A DNA stretch of 64,000 bases, from NCBI GenBank assembly GCA_963693285.1, contig OY848922.1, positions 5,940,923-6,004,922 of the forward strand, in the 5' to 3' direction. Shown here piece after piece: positions 38,501 to 48,880 of the stretch (position 1 is the stretch's first letter; each line of letters begins with the position of its first letter). The position numbers were made by a program, and so were the translations under genes. Origin of the DNA: Xestospongia muta. Its lineage: Eukaryota; Porifera; Demospongiae; Haplosclerida; Petrosiidae. The notes beneath the pieces are model-generated. The model had not been told where the DNA came from. It was given only the letters and a program-made list of their open reading frames with translations, and made no database searches.

Positions 38501-41500
38501 GAGACACTGTCAGCAAGTACAAATGTCTTTATACCCCAAGGAGTTAGTTTACCTTTGAGGTACTGTCGAAAAGTAACCCTGCCTTTGAAGGCAATCGCTG
38601 ACTCATCAATAGCCACATGTTGTGAAAGAGTGTAGGATGATTGAAATGCTGGAACTAGATGGTCAAGTAATGGCTCATATCAATATCACAGCTACAAAAC
38701 CCTTCATTTCATCTATTGTCACTAGATGCCAGCTTCTGTACAATGAGTCACGCTTTATCTATAAGCAAGAGGTATGTTAGAGTAACTAATTGTTTATTAC
38801 TACTTACCTGCATACAACCAATCTTCTTAGCAGCATACTTATTGGTATTATACACAAGAAATTGCCACAAAGCATCAAGAAGAATAGAGAAAAACAATCT
38901 TCTGGTGACTGAACAGATGGATATATGTTACTACCAGACGACTGAGTAAATAAGATATAGCTAGGCTCTGTGTCATCTATATTTGGAATGAAAAACTACT
39001 TAGCTACTACACAACTTATCAGCTCCTACTACTATCCAATGATAATCAGGTACTGTGACACCAATACCTCTGCCTCTCCCAATACCTCTTCTTCTACCTC
39101 TTCCTCGAATAGCACATCTTCCTCTCGCAACACCACTTCTTATCCCAGGACCTATTCCTATTCTAGTACCTCCCACTTCTGCAGTATCATTTGTCTCATC
39201 ATTTACATTCTCTTCATCTTGTTTATCCTCAAAGCTATCACTCTCTTCACTATCAACACTATCACTATCATCAAATTCATCATCACTAAAATCCTCTCCC
39301 AATATATGTATTACTTCTCTGCTCTAAACCTTGCCATTGATAATCACTTCTGCTCACTGATAGTAAATATGCAATTGTTGGTACAGCTGGTTAATTTGCA
39401 CATTTATATTATTTATTGCATGCTTATTATTCATTACATGTTGGGCGGGACCATAAATAACTAATAAACAAAGGAGGACTTTCTCGTTGATAAAAAAAAC
39501 AAAGGTTAGTTGAAAAAACAGTCTACTAATGTAATGTCACAAATTTGTGACAATTGTCTCAATTAATAGTACACATGTGTCACAAATTTGTGTCAATTGT
39601 CTCCCTTAAATATACTGATATGTCACAAATTTGTGACAATTGTCCTGTAAGGGTTAAACAACAATCACCCTTCAAAAATTTACAAGCAGGGTTGTTTATG
39701 AATTTGAACAATAAATATATGTACATATTAATATTTCTATTTACTTAGCAATGACAGTTTCTATCTCTTTATTAGCTCAATATAACATGATGTTATTTCA
39801 ACAAGTTTATAACACTACAAAGAAATGATAGGAGAAATGGATTTGAAATGAAACATCAAGAGTTACGAAAAGTCAAGAGTTATCATTTCATGACACTTTA
39901 CAATTACATAATATGTACTAGACTCTTATTGCTTGTTTTATATACATTAAATAGAACAGAGTGTAAAATAGAAGCTTCATTAATATGCTTACATATATAT
40001 ACTGACCTTATCAGTATGGTGGATATTCACACCATGCTGAAGTAACAAAGTAACAATATCTGTGTGGCCATTTTGTGCTGCTTTTATCAGTGGACTCCTT
40101 CCATTCTACAATTAATAAGAACAAAATGTACCTAGAGACATACATTAAGTATTACTTTTTAATTACATGTTATTATATTTAACATTATGTACATGTTCAT
40201 GTACATAACATGTACATGTACTTGATATACTGGTCAATTAAGGACTGGGTATACTCACTTTTTAAAGATTTTAAATGATATATGCGATATGATAAAATTG
40301 GGAAAAAGAATGATCATTTCATAAAAACTAAGAAATTGTTAATTCTTAGTCTCAAAATTGAGTGACTATTGTGGACTTGTTATATTTTATTGCATATTAC
40401 AAGCACTATCTTAATCAACTCTTAAAATATAACAGAAAAGCTTTTCCTGCATTCCTTAAAGTATATTAATATTTACACAATATTAATATCAGAGACAGTA
40501 AACAGTGTTATTTGTTAGCTCAGATTGAAGGAAAGGATTGGAGAAAGTATTTCCTGAATATAGGTGAAATAGTACTTTTGCCAGGTATATATCAATGACT
40601 CATAATGGCAACAGTAAATGACTTCAATTCCCTCCAATCAGGAATGAGTTACCAGGTTATATCATATGTAATGAGATCACTAAACCTCATTGAAAACCTC
40701 CAAAAGAAATGCAGGTTTATACTTAAACTATGCACTCTCAAAAAACAGCCATCGTATGAATTCAAATTGTCACATGATCACTTTATGATGTCATAAAAGC
40801 TCTGATCATAATGTTACTATTTCATCATAATAAACTATATAGTGTTGATAAGCAATAGTAGTACAATTCAAATATTGTACGTTAGTGCTTATCAGTATAT
40901 ACAATGTAACACTAATGACAAAGAAAAACAAAACCATATTTTATAAAACATTCTAAGACTCTTTTGAAGACACTATTGATGCTGTAAGGGACTGGATTAT
41001 TAATGATTTAGAGTACTGCGATTTCTTGATTGCTATGTGCACCAGTGACTCAAAATACTTCATTGATCTCAACACATACATAATATTATAGTCAATTCAA
41101 AATAACATAATTACAATTTTTTTATTCAATTGCTCATGATTGTTGTAGCCATTGGTAATTTTTATTTTCTTATTATAGGTTTTTAGTAAATGTTACAATG
41201 TGATTATAGGAAACTATATATGATAGGTAGTACACAGTGGACTGATGTGTATAATATATACAGATTTTATGAGATATGAGATATCATATGAATAGATACT
41301 TATAGATAAAAGGTATATTTTAACTACGACCTACTCAAATGATCTCCAGTATATAAATCTGCATCTGCAAACAATAATATGTCTATCGTGGCTAAGTGAA
41401 TGCCCATGCTTGACACAAAATTATGTCTATCACATATAATCATTAGTACTGTGATAATTATGTAGTTATTTAAAATAATCTGATTCTATTAATTATAAAA

Positions 41501-44500
41501 AGGTAATATTGTAATGTTTACATTCATTGATGTCTCATATCATGTAAATATACTGTATAGGTTTTTTTTTCAAAGGGGTGGAGGCAATATTTTCTTGGAT
41601 GACGTCAAAAAATTTTTTTGGTTCGTGGTAAAAATTTCGTTGTCGAGCGATCTAGTCTAAACCACACCCTTATACACATGGTGTACAAATGGCATACTTT
41701 GCGATTCAAGCCATGATACGAGACTAGCACCAGTACAAACGGACCTGGGATGCTAAATTTGGGAAACAACTTGAGTGCCAGAGAGAAACGAGTTGGCAGC
41801 TGCAATCAAAGTTGATGGTACAGATTGTGCTAAAGAGCCATGAGGATAGGGTAGGTTGTTCTTTTCCCTCTTGAAGTATTGAAAGAAGGCCATACTGAAT
41901 CTAAGACTCGTTGATCAACAACATGATAACATGCATGCAACCACGTGTACGCATGAATGGGCGTGGCACATTGCATCTAATTAAGTTTTGTGGGTAAATA
42001 TTTCATATTTTGTTTCTCAACCACGAAAACCAAACAATACGTTTGATGTACAACAGGGAGTGTGGTCAGACAGTGTGTCTCAATATATAGCAGGTATATT
42101 ATTATATCTATAGTACCACATAGTACACAGTCTACATAATTGTGTATTGAAAATATAGTGGTTATGTATTGTGTATACATATCAATGTCTAATATGTAAG
42201 CAGTTACAAATTAGTAATAAAAAATTATAACAATAGTCAAAACAATACAAATCATATGTCACATATAAAAAGAATAGCTAGAGAGAAAACTAAATAAAGT
42301 AATAATTATTACTATCATATTATACTGATACTACTACAGTGAACCATGCTTAAAGGACACTGTGAATTAACCCTTTAGTAACGAAGGTTGCATATTTCTA
42401 AGATTAATGCATAGGCATTAACGAGGAAGGTTACAAATCTTCGACTAAAAATACCCTGGTATATTTATTAAGAATGCTCGTCATAGTAGTTAACATAGAA
42501 GAGGAGAACACTAATAAAATGTTTATATTATGGAAAGTGGATACTGTATCATTTGGATCATTCTAAGTAGGTTAATGATTTTGATGAAGAAGATGACTTA
42601 GAATATGAAGTAATGGACACTTTTAACAATAAAAGGTAAAGTATAAAATTATAAACACACAGAGTAGTTATAATAATACAGAAATGTTTCATGGGTGAGT
42701 TTAATACTTTTGCACAAAGAACAGCTTCGACACTTATAACCTCATGAAAATTTCACAAAACAATTCACCTAACCAATGTAGTATTAGAAGGCTTAAAACA
42801 TTTTCGTTTGGAAACTGTTTTGTGACAACACACTAAATTAATTAATTATGATACAGTATATGGGCCTGTGCATTTTCATTGATATATTGTTAAAGTAGAC
42901 ACTTTCATACTATGAACACAAGGTTGTATGGTGTCTGATATATAGAGTATTTACAGTGTATATCAATATAATAATACACTTACATAATCAGGTATAGTAG
43001 GATCTGCTTTTGAATGCAACAGATATTGAACAATATCTGTGTATCCACGACGTGATGCCCACCATATACTAGTCCACTTGTTCTACATGTAATGATAATA
43101 GTAATAGTATAATTATTCATCAATATATCAATAGTACAATCATTATACACACACATACACTGATACATATGTACATACATGTATATGACTATAATGATAA
43201 CTGATAATATTAATGATATGTATTATAATAATTGTGACCTAGCTTGGAAAAACCACACATGTTGTACTAAACATTTGAACAAGCAGTTGTATATAAACAG
43301 TTGCTACATGGTCATTTCGTACATGATCATACCAATCATGGTATCAGGGAAGATCAGTCATTAAATATTTAGATTATAAAGTTGGTAAACATCCTGTACA
43401 AAATGGCTACATAGCAAACGCATATATGCAATTGTTTAGTCAAATTTTTTGGGGTGTAACATTAAATGCTGCACTAAAATGTCTTCCCAAATAATGTCAC
43501 AATTATACATGTACATGTGAAATATGACGTCACATATTTAATTTATATCTCATTAAGTAATGTTATCATATTATTAGCTAAATAATATGAAGTGACAATA
43601 AATAGACTGTACACATAGTGAATAATAAATATATATGATATGGTCTAGGAACCAATAACTACACAAAGAAGGAAGAATGCAACTATATAAAGCCAGTGTT
43701 ACATGAACACACTTACTGTCAATGACCATATAATGATATGTGTAATTATATTCATAGCAAGTCAATCAGATTCATAATTTCACAAGTCTTGAAGCTTCCA
43801 AATATGGACATGACCAGAGTACTGTCATTTTTCTAATACGACTTGGCTTTTTTCATGAGAATTACACACTCCTTCCTCCTTTGTGAAGCTACAGGCTCTT
43901 ACATACTGACTTCAAATGTTTATAAAGCTAGTTACTACTGTATTAACTAAACTGTCATTGGAAAATATTCTTTGAAATCGTATTACAAAATCAGCTTGAA
44001 AAAAATGGCTCTAATACAATGTGAAGGGTCATTAATGAAAGAATTGACCACACCCAACAATTAAAAAACAATCCGTGAACACTTTAGCACATTTTGTACA
44101 CAACATCTAAACATTACAACAAATCTACAAGTTGTACTTGATTATAAAATATTAATACAATCTAATACTATAATTCATTTTATTTAAATGTAGTACTGTA
44201 ATCCAGATGAGCACAAGTGAACAGATAAAACAAAAGTAGCTAGGATATCAGATAAAATTGCCACATTGACTCCAATAATGACTTTATGAAAGTTAATAAA
44301 CATTCAAGCCCCACCCCTTAGCAATAGAGTAAACTATTTATAATATAAGCTGTGTCCATTCATTCATATATCTCAAATGTTATACATAAAATGTTTTAAC
44401 TACATGATTAAACTTTGATAAAGACTTTGTAACACACACACATTAATTTATACTAGGTTGATTTAAAGGATATATTGTGATTATTATTATAATAACTATA

Positions 44501-45097
44501 ACACTTGTATATCATTTATGTAAATAATTATGATGATTTGATAATGACAAGAATTCTTATCATAAGACAATATTATCTCTGAATAGTACTATATTGTCAC
44601 ATACTTACATACCCCATCTTGAGCATTGACGTTTGCTCCTTTCTGTAAAGCTTGTTTCACTTTTTCTAGTCGTCCATTAGAAGCAGAGTTAATCAGTTCA
44701 TTATCCTACCAAAGATATCAAAGTTAATAAATGTAATATTACACATAAACAAGATCATATACAACATAGTTTATAATACAGTAGACATAATATTATAGAA
44801 GACATACTATAACAAGAGTACAGTAACTACTAATATAGTACATTGTACTAAGTATATGGACATGACCTATATACAAACTATAGGGTCAAGTACATACGTT
44901 ACTTATATTAGATCAGATAACCTAAAGTAATCCACCAGGTCATGTTTAGTTTAGATAGAGGGAATATCTTGAATCTGATAGGATTACTGAGTGGACTGGA
45001 CAAAGCTGACCAATCTTATTAAGTGTTACTGAATAAATTCTTTACTTTAGTATATTTAGTATACTTTATAAGTACTTACCAATCTCCTTTGATCCAT
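22877..45097 (-). CDS. Gene B: ankyrin x5 - Roc/COR-like GTPase - three death-fold domains
   Basis: Seventeen exons join in one frame. Exon 45097-45080 (start, MDQRRL); ankyrin 44705-44613, 43082-42984, 40105-40007, 28333-28235, 27814-27733; GTPase/COR 27685-25639; 25549-25096; linkers 25043-24981, 24888-24826, 24704-24648, 24542-24480; death domain 24376-24092; linker 23998-23945; death-fold 23887-23633; linker 23416-23348; death domain 23163-22877. The total is a multiple of three (about 1,395 residues) once one A is restored in the T-run at 26393-26401; gene A reads through there. The P-loop is GPPAVGKTS at residues 188-196; the switch-II-like motif is DSGGQPQF; FFKSFSVFLHF and LVFTNPQYFLDAL mark the COR-like winged-helix part. 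The first and third death domains share KWxxIGxAL, LxxxxW and WSTIITA-type helices. DAPK1-like order without a kinase suggests a signalling scaffold (inference). The fourth intron (40006-28334) is filled with transposons, so whether the full gene is still spliced is open. Confidence 0.85.
26870..27349 (-). repeat. 240-bp tandem repeat (two copies) inside gene B's GTPase region
   Basis: Two in-frame 80-residue units follow each other between the P-loop and DSGGQPQF. Each contains VSANEME, SSKSPSSPAKSCPE and KHEPQRAETKYE. They are hydrophilic and probably disordered. Gene A has an unrelated, shorter, serine- and acid-rich insert at the same place, so this loop is a variable insertion in the family. 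Confidence 0.9.
29260..29570 (-). pseudogene. Truncated relic of an ankyrin exon and its intron
   Basis: This stretch in gene B's fourth intron matches gene A's intron 5780-6036 and then the last bases of gene A's ankyrin exon 6135-6037 (shared CTTTCATAC...TTAACAACAGTAATGTCAGCA). The rest of the exon is missing. Gene B therefore once had, or received, this repeat unit and lost it. Confidence 0.6.
30596..32875 (-). pseudogene. piggyBac-type transposase, broken (copy 2)
   Basis: The acidic N-terminus (32875-32426) is followed in shifting frames by DKTNLYAQQHFQEHP (about 32400), a W-K-K-I-H-T and ALVIIM region, FLHINDK and LYKIHPFITSLINTF (about 32100), and GEFSIDEAIVSSKAEFG. Then come KWGLKAFSLADSKTGYTYN (near 31930), DKLEVGE, HIYMDNYYTSPSLF (near 30975) and LQWKDKRLITILST (near 30740). 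This is the canonical order of DDE_Tnp_1_7 (piggyBac) domains. The D in SIDEA, the D in MDNYYTSP and the D in WKDKR would be catalytic positions. Frameshifts, and an insertion of about 0.8 kb between TYN and GKDD-like segments, make it dead. Confidence 0.85.
31090..31890 (+). pseudogene. PIF/Harbinger nuclease fragment inserted in piggyBac copy 2
   Basis: The plus strand reads FRLSRSTFSHLCHVLLPVI, then TPLSVEERVAVTLWFLST and EYRAAVL (31520-31700). This is the N-terminal signature of Harbinger DDE nucleases. A frame-shifted upstream part (FTEPDWMAN, near 31500) and an acceptor just before it suggest an original intron. Catalytic residues further downstream are absent. The fragment splits the opposite-strand piggyBac transposase, so it arrived later; exact ends and target duplication could not be fixed. 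Confidence 0.65.
33187..33640. repeat. Dispersed intronic repeat, copy 3
   Basis: Third copy of the repeat at 7016 and 9285, here in gene B's fourth intron. Adjacent 33110-33186 resembles 10930-11000 and 29010-29080, and 34050-34150 resembles 6390-6480. These patches look like gene A-type intron sequence carried along when the gene duplicated. Confidence 0.65.
33641..35729. other. Intron of gene B; no gene seen
   Basis: Apart from the intron relic at 34050-34150 and a G/C hairpin near 34410-34480, nothing coding was recognised. The block 34960-35110 is GC-rich and promoter-like and may be a transposon end. Confidence 0.35.
34405..34485. repeat. G/C-rich inverted-repeat block
   Basis: Runs of G and C form nested hairpins: CCCCCCCCTTC pairs with the following AGGGGGG across a short loop, and GGGGGCTAAGCTCCCCC is nearly self-complementary. 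It stands out from the AT-rich surroundings and resembles a transposon terminus or subterminal region; the family is not recognised. Confidence 0.45.
35730..37600 (-). pseudogene. Mutator-like transposase plus YqaJ nuclease gene, broken
   Basis: Reading right to left: VVVDAGWSKRSHKHSYNA, GVRNKYCSICSVA, CCFKNWTGSSTAMESDI, YMKFIGDGDSSVH, then after an in-frame TAA (about 37204) VPYGRHVEKIECANHAVKAY. These are hallmarks of the Mutator-like transposase domain. A frameshift follows FGDHSNCD; then come a cysteine-poor spacer (36841-36494), another frameshift, and a YqaJ-type PD-(D/E)XK nuclease (36440-35730). The nuclease shows RHGRLTASVFG, GASPDGLV, LLEIKCL and YYYQIQGQLHITG. The D, ExK and Q positions of the nuclease are intact, so most damage is upstream. 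Fused Mutator/YqaJ genes are a known kind of transposon-associated gene in invertebrates (from memory). Confidence 0.75.
37590..37930 (-). pseudogene. pogo/Tigger-type transposase DNA-binding domain fragment
   Basis: The minus strand reads TCKTFTLNTKTVMRWIKDEE, KKGTKRVMF and MEEQVHAEFRQLRRRGIKIK, ending VNEQYPG. This is the double helix-turn-helix (CENP-B type) start of pogo-family transposases. Part of the first helix lies upstream of the start codon at 37861 in a shifted frame. The catalytic domain is missing; the fragment abuts the Mutator-like pseudogene, so a deletion or insertion joined them. Confidence 0.65.
38047..39302 (-). pseudogene. piggyBac-type transposase, internally deleted (copy 1)
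   Basis: An acidic then RG-rich N-terminus (39302-39000) is followed by a frame-shifted LVYNTNKYAAKKIG and WHLVTIDEMKGFVA. The sequence then jumps, with the usual central part deleted, to LLDHLVPAFQSSYTLSQ, VAIDESAIAFKGRVTFRQYL, GIKTFVLADSVSGYLYK and DVYLDRFYNSPLIATELKRK. An intron of about 65 bp after GITVTG (GTATTT...CCAG) restores NRKGLPSALKQKR, a conserved piggyBac segment. Two catalytic aspartates (IDES, YLDRF) remain. It lies in gene B's fourth intron. Confidence 0.8.
39535..39657. repeat. Three 43-bp palindrome-bearing terminal repeats of piggyBac copy 1
   Basis: TGTCACAAATTTGTGACA, a perfect 18-nt palindrome, recurs at 39535 and 39621, with a one-base variant at 39578, spaced exactly 43 bp. 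Each is followed by ATTGTC. The block ends at GGG then TTAA (39654-39657), so inward from the TTAA the element reads CCCTTACAGG, as expected for a piggyBac end. These are probably transposase-binding sites. Confidence 0.7.
40106..42983. other. Intron of gene B; no gene seen
   Basis: Between two ankyrin exons. Contains the possible MITE at 41610-42045 and otherwise only AT-rich sequence without recognisable coding. Confidence 0.4.
41610..42045. mobile_element. Possible non-coding DNA element (MITE-like)
   Basis: The ends carry inverted versions of TTTGGTT(TT)CGTGGT (near 41617 and, reversed, near 42035). The interior is much richer in G and C than the intron around it. No protein is encoded. 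The inverted match is short, so this is tentative. Confidence 0.35.
43083..44612. other. Intron of gene B; no gene seen
   Basis: AT-rich intron between the first two ankyrin exons; no element recognised. Confidence 0.5.
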
Positions 45098-45293
45098 TGC
45101 AAAACTGGGAACAAAATAAAGGGCAACACCCAAGTTATAGAGGCGTGGTTATGATGTATGGGCGTGGTGTTATGAATGGTATCTGCTGATCGTGTCGTAA
45201 GCGAATCTCTCAAGCTTCTGAACTATCTTCATTATTATACATTAACTGCTGTACTAGTATCTTACTATCTATGATCTAAAGAAACTCTCAGTA
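45098..45293. promoter_or_regulatory. Shared intergenic region between two divergent starts
   Basis: Only 196 bp separate gene B's ATG (minus, 45097) from the ATG of the small membrane-protein gene (plus, 45294). It contains two copies of GGGCGTGG-like or AGGCGTGG-like GC boxes (near 45150 and 45170), unusual in this AT-rich DNA. A bidirectional promoter is inferred from position only. Confidence 0.4.
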
Positions 45294-46126
45294 ATGTGTA
45301 AGCAATATGTCAATATCTGGTATTCACTGTGTAACATATTCCTTTACTCAGTGGATAGTTTCCTATACTTCATAATTCCTATTGCTGTGGTTGTATTGGG
45401 ATTAAAGTTTTGTTTGTTGTGGTGGAGAATACATTATTATCAACAAGTATGATGTCATTATAATGTTGTCGGTTAATTTATATAATCCTTACAGAGAAGA
45501 CAAGCTCAACTTGCTAGGCAGGACCAGATTCAACAAATAGCAATTTCAAGAACTCAAAATGCTTGGTTAGTTTTATTGATATCAATGTATAGAATTATTA
45601 ACCCTTATGGTCATCCAAGTGGGTGAGGGTTTATTACTTATTTTATATCTCTGTCTCAATGTGTCGTCTATTCTGAAAGCACATACAATGTGGTAGAGTT
45701 TATCATTCCTAAGAAATTAATATATTTATAATACACAATTATTGACATTTTCAATATTGGATTTTTTTTTAAAATGCTTTCTTCTCAAGTTTTTTGAATT
45801 TTAGTTATCTTTTTCTGATAAGATCTTGTGGCCACACCCATTTTTATGAAGTATTGTAATTATAATTGTCACATGATCATTATATTATACACTAACAGTG
45901 ATTATAATAATACATTGTATTACATGTTACTAGAGATACAGCTCATACAAGAACAGATTACTGAAATCTACCTTACAAGGATAGTTACAAGAACATCTTA
46001 TGATAGTCATCATATTATACCATCTCTTGTTTTTCCATCAGGTCAGATTGGACAGTTCATCTGACAATTCCATGTCATTCTATTGTTATAACTCCAAATG
46101 ATCATTTACAATATGGATGGATGTAG
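45294..46126 (+). CDS. Small predicted single-pass membrane protein, three exons
   Basis: Exons 45294-45446, 45495-45565 and 46042-46126 join without a frame break to 102 residues. Introns start GTATGA and GTTAGT and end ACAG and TCAG. Residues about 19-42 form one hydrophobic helix (FLYFIIPIAVVVLGLKF) followed by WWR and then a basic/glutamine-rich segment (RRQAQLARQDQIQQIA), suggesting one membrane span with a charged inner tail. No family recognised. It is divergent from gene B. A degenerate copy of its third exon and 3' flank lies at 62585-63150, where the equivalent exon has an early stop. Alternative 3' exons are possible because the flank also contains a tyrosine-rich frame. Confidence 0.5.
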
Positions 46127-46400
46127 TTATCAGTTAACATCCTATTATGTTACTATCTTATGATGAAGTTGTAAATGGTCAAGATAAGTCAAGTTACGAA
46201 AGTATCAAGATCTGATAAAGTAAGTGTCCCACATCCAGAATAATTTGCTCTTACTGCTCCTAAAGATGACAGTGATGATGATGACATCTTCATATGTTTC
46301 TATAGGAATATCAAAATAATAAATAAAATAGTAAGTGAAGTAGCTACTGAAACTCCACCCACTTCATGTCACTGACTACAACTCATCAATATTGCATGTT
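45843..46400 (+). repeat. Dispersed 0.55-kb repeat, copy 1 (3' part of the small membrane gene)
   Basis: Matches 62585-63150 over most of its length. Shared blocks include CATTGTATTACATGTTACTAG, TCTTGTTTTTCCATCAGGTCAG (one base differs in the second copy), ACTCCAAATGATCATTTACAA and CTCCACCCACTT. It covers the third exon and about 270 bp downstream. Confidence 0.75.
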
Positions 46401-48880
46401 ACATAATCTGTATACTATGAAACTGACTTTGTAAATGATTGTGATGACAATGTATCCTACATTACTGTTGATATATAAGACTAACTGATCTGTCATTTAA
46501 TAGTATGTAGTGTACACAGTCAACACTTCATTTATTCATTCAGAAAAGATAAGGTTTCTTTATTAGCTTTAACTACCTTATACTAAGCTCCTCTGTTTAT
46601 AATATGTAGTGTTTTATTCCTGTTAATAATATAAATTATATCTCACGTACATGTCTATGTACCTTTGATATGTAAGTTTTGTTCAACATGATCATGATAT
46701 AAACAATTCACTTATCATTGTAGTAATACATAGGGTCAGACCTATACATGTTTTAGAAAGGAGGCTTCATTTTCTACACATATAATAATATCACTAAACA
46801 TTACATAGTGTGATCAGAATACATACATACATTAGTCTGTTTGATAAAACTACTGCAGTGATCACTGTCTAATTGTTAAAGTAGCATGTGTTGCTAGGAT
46901 AATCTCATAACATGACAACCATTATATTGAATTAGACATGCTTTAGGTTTCATGATCACTTCATTGTCATTTCACTACAAAGAGAAATAAAATTAACTTA
47001 CAACTGACTCTGTATGTAATGAGGAGGATATAGTCAAGGTCATAACACCAGTCTAGTGTGAGTACATGTACATATATTATATCAGTATGGTTCTTTAGTG
47101 TGTACAGTTGATATAATAAATTAACCACAAACACTCTAATGATTATCCTTATAAGGACAAAATGAATAAGTAATATTCTTAACTATAAAAACTATGTCAA
47201 TGCACTACTGCAATATGATATCTGAAAAATATCTTAATACTATCATAATTTTTAGTACATATCTGTAATACATTGGAAGTAATTGCACTTTAATCTCCAT
47301 GACACATACAATGTTTGCAAATGTTTAAAGAGAATCTGATAAAAAATGAAAAAAATATCTGAATAGATTTCAAATATCTAAAGTTCATTGAAAATTGTTT
47401 ACCAATAAAGGCTATCCTACCTGTCCATTGAACCATAAATCTTAAACTGATAGTAATCCTAGTCATACATATCATAGTTCATTTTAACTTTCCTGGTATT
47501 AACAAACATTTCTTTCAAGTAATCTTACGACAAAGTCTTGATGACACAGATAGTCACACATTATTAGATTTTAAATTCCACAAATCATTAGTCAAAGAAC
47601 ACAGTACAGACATTACAAAGTACTTCAGAGGAAATAGTCCATAGATATGACCAGAACACTAGTACTCATCAATTAAAAACCACTGACTACAAACAGAATT
47701 TGTCCTCATAAATCAGTAAACTATTGTACACATTCAAATACCCTATTTCATACATTTCCTTATTTAATGCTGTACTTAACCTCTCATTTATTTGTCCATC
47801 ACTACATCTATACTTAAGTTACATAGTTGTCACAATCATATCACAATCATACAAGGTGTGACAAGCTTGAGACAACCTAGGTTCAGATTTGTGATTAAGT
47901 AGTCACTCATCACAGTCTACCTTGTCATAAAGTTGTAGTGAATGTTTACTTTATTGTGAACAACCTTGTACAGTGATTGTTAATAGTGCTAGCTAGGCCC
48001 CTATATATAGCATATCAAATTGTAATCCTAAATCTTCTAATTGACTTAGCTTCGTTTATTGTGAATGTTATTAAATAATTATCACAAGTCAATACACAAT
48101 ATATATTGTGTAGTATATATCTATTCTGTTGATTTTTCAGACCTTGTTTATCTGTATATCATAATCAATATGATGAGAGTGTCTTGATCCACATGGTGGG
48201 CTCTTACTTTATTTAAGACATTGCACACTCAAAGCATCTTCAGTCACTTCTATTGATGATCCAGTACTATGTGTTTGGACTAGAACACTCACAAAATGAT
48301 AGACCTATAGTTATAGAGATATGATGACTCTAAGGAAGATGGACAGTAGTTTGTAATTATAAAGTAACTCAGAGTTATTATACATGTACAGTTACTTATA
48401 TATGTATATGTATTATGACATCACTAAATATTTTGTTTACTTCTTTAAAGTTCTAAACTTAGTTTATGTGTATGTAGCTTTTCTTAAATTAAAAAAAATT
48501 GATCATTTATACTTACAAGAACTGTAATACATAGTTATAAGGCGTAAATGTCAGTCTTACAATTACATCCTAAGGATAGAGTTTTTAAATGTATTGTATG
48601 CAAATATTTCAGTATAACTTTACACCAATATTCAACAGTGTATAAAGGTAATTATATCCAGTATCACTGTAATAATTTGTTAGAAGGTATCCTGTAACTT
48701 ACTGTTAAAGTGATCATCAGCTGATCTAAAGAATTACACAGTCAGTATTGATGATGGTGTTGAACAAGTACATCACACAGTTATAACTGACTTTAGTAAG
48801 TCTTTATGTCAAAACCAATGTGATATACAAGATCACTACATTACATCATCAAGTTTAAAAATAATTCAGTCCCCAGGTAG
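46401..48880. other. No gene seen
   Basis: AT-rich sequence; short frames carry no recognisable motif or convincing exon. Confidence 0.4.

Noticed and set aside
39055..39327. Plus-strand frame of proline, leucine and serine.
   Set aside because: It is the reverse strand of the acidic and RG-rich start of the piggyBac transposase.
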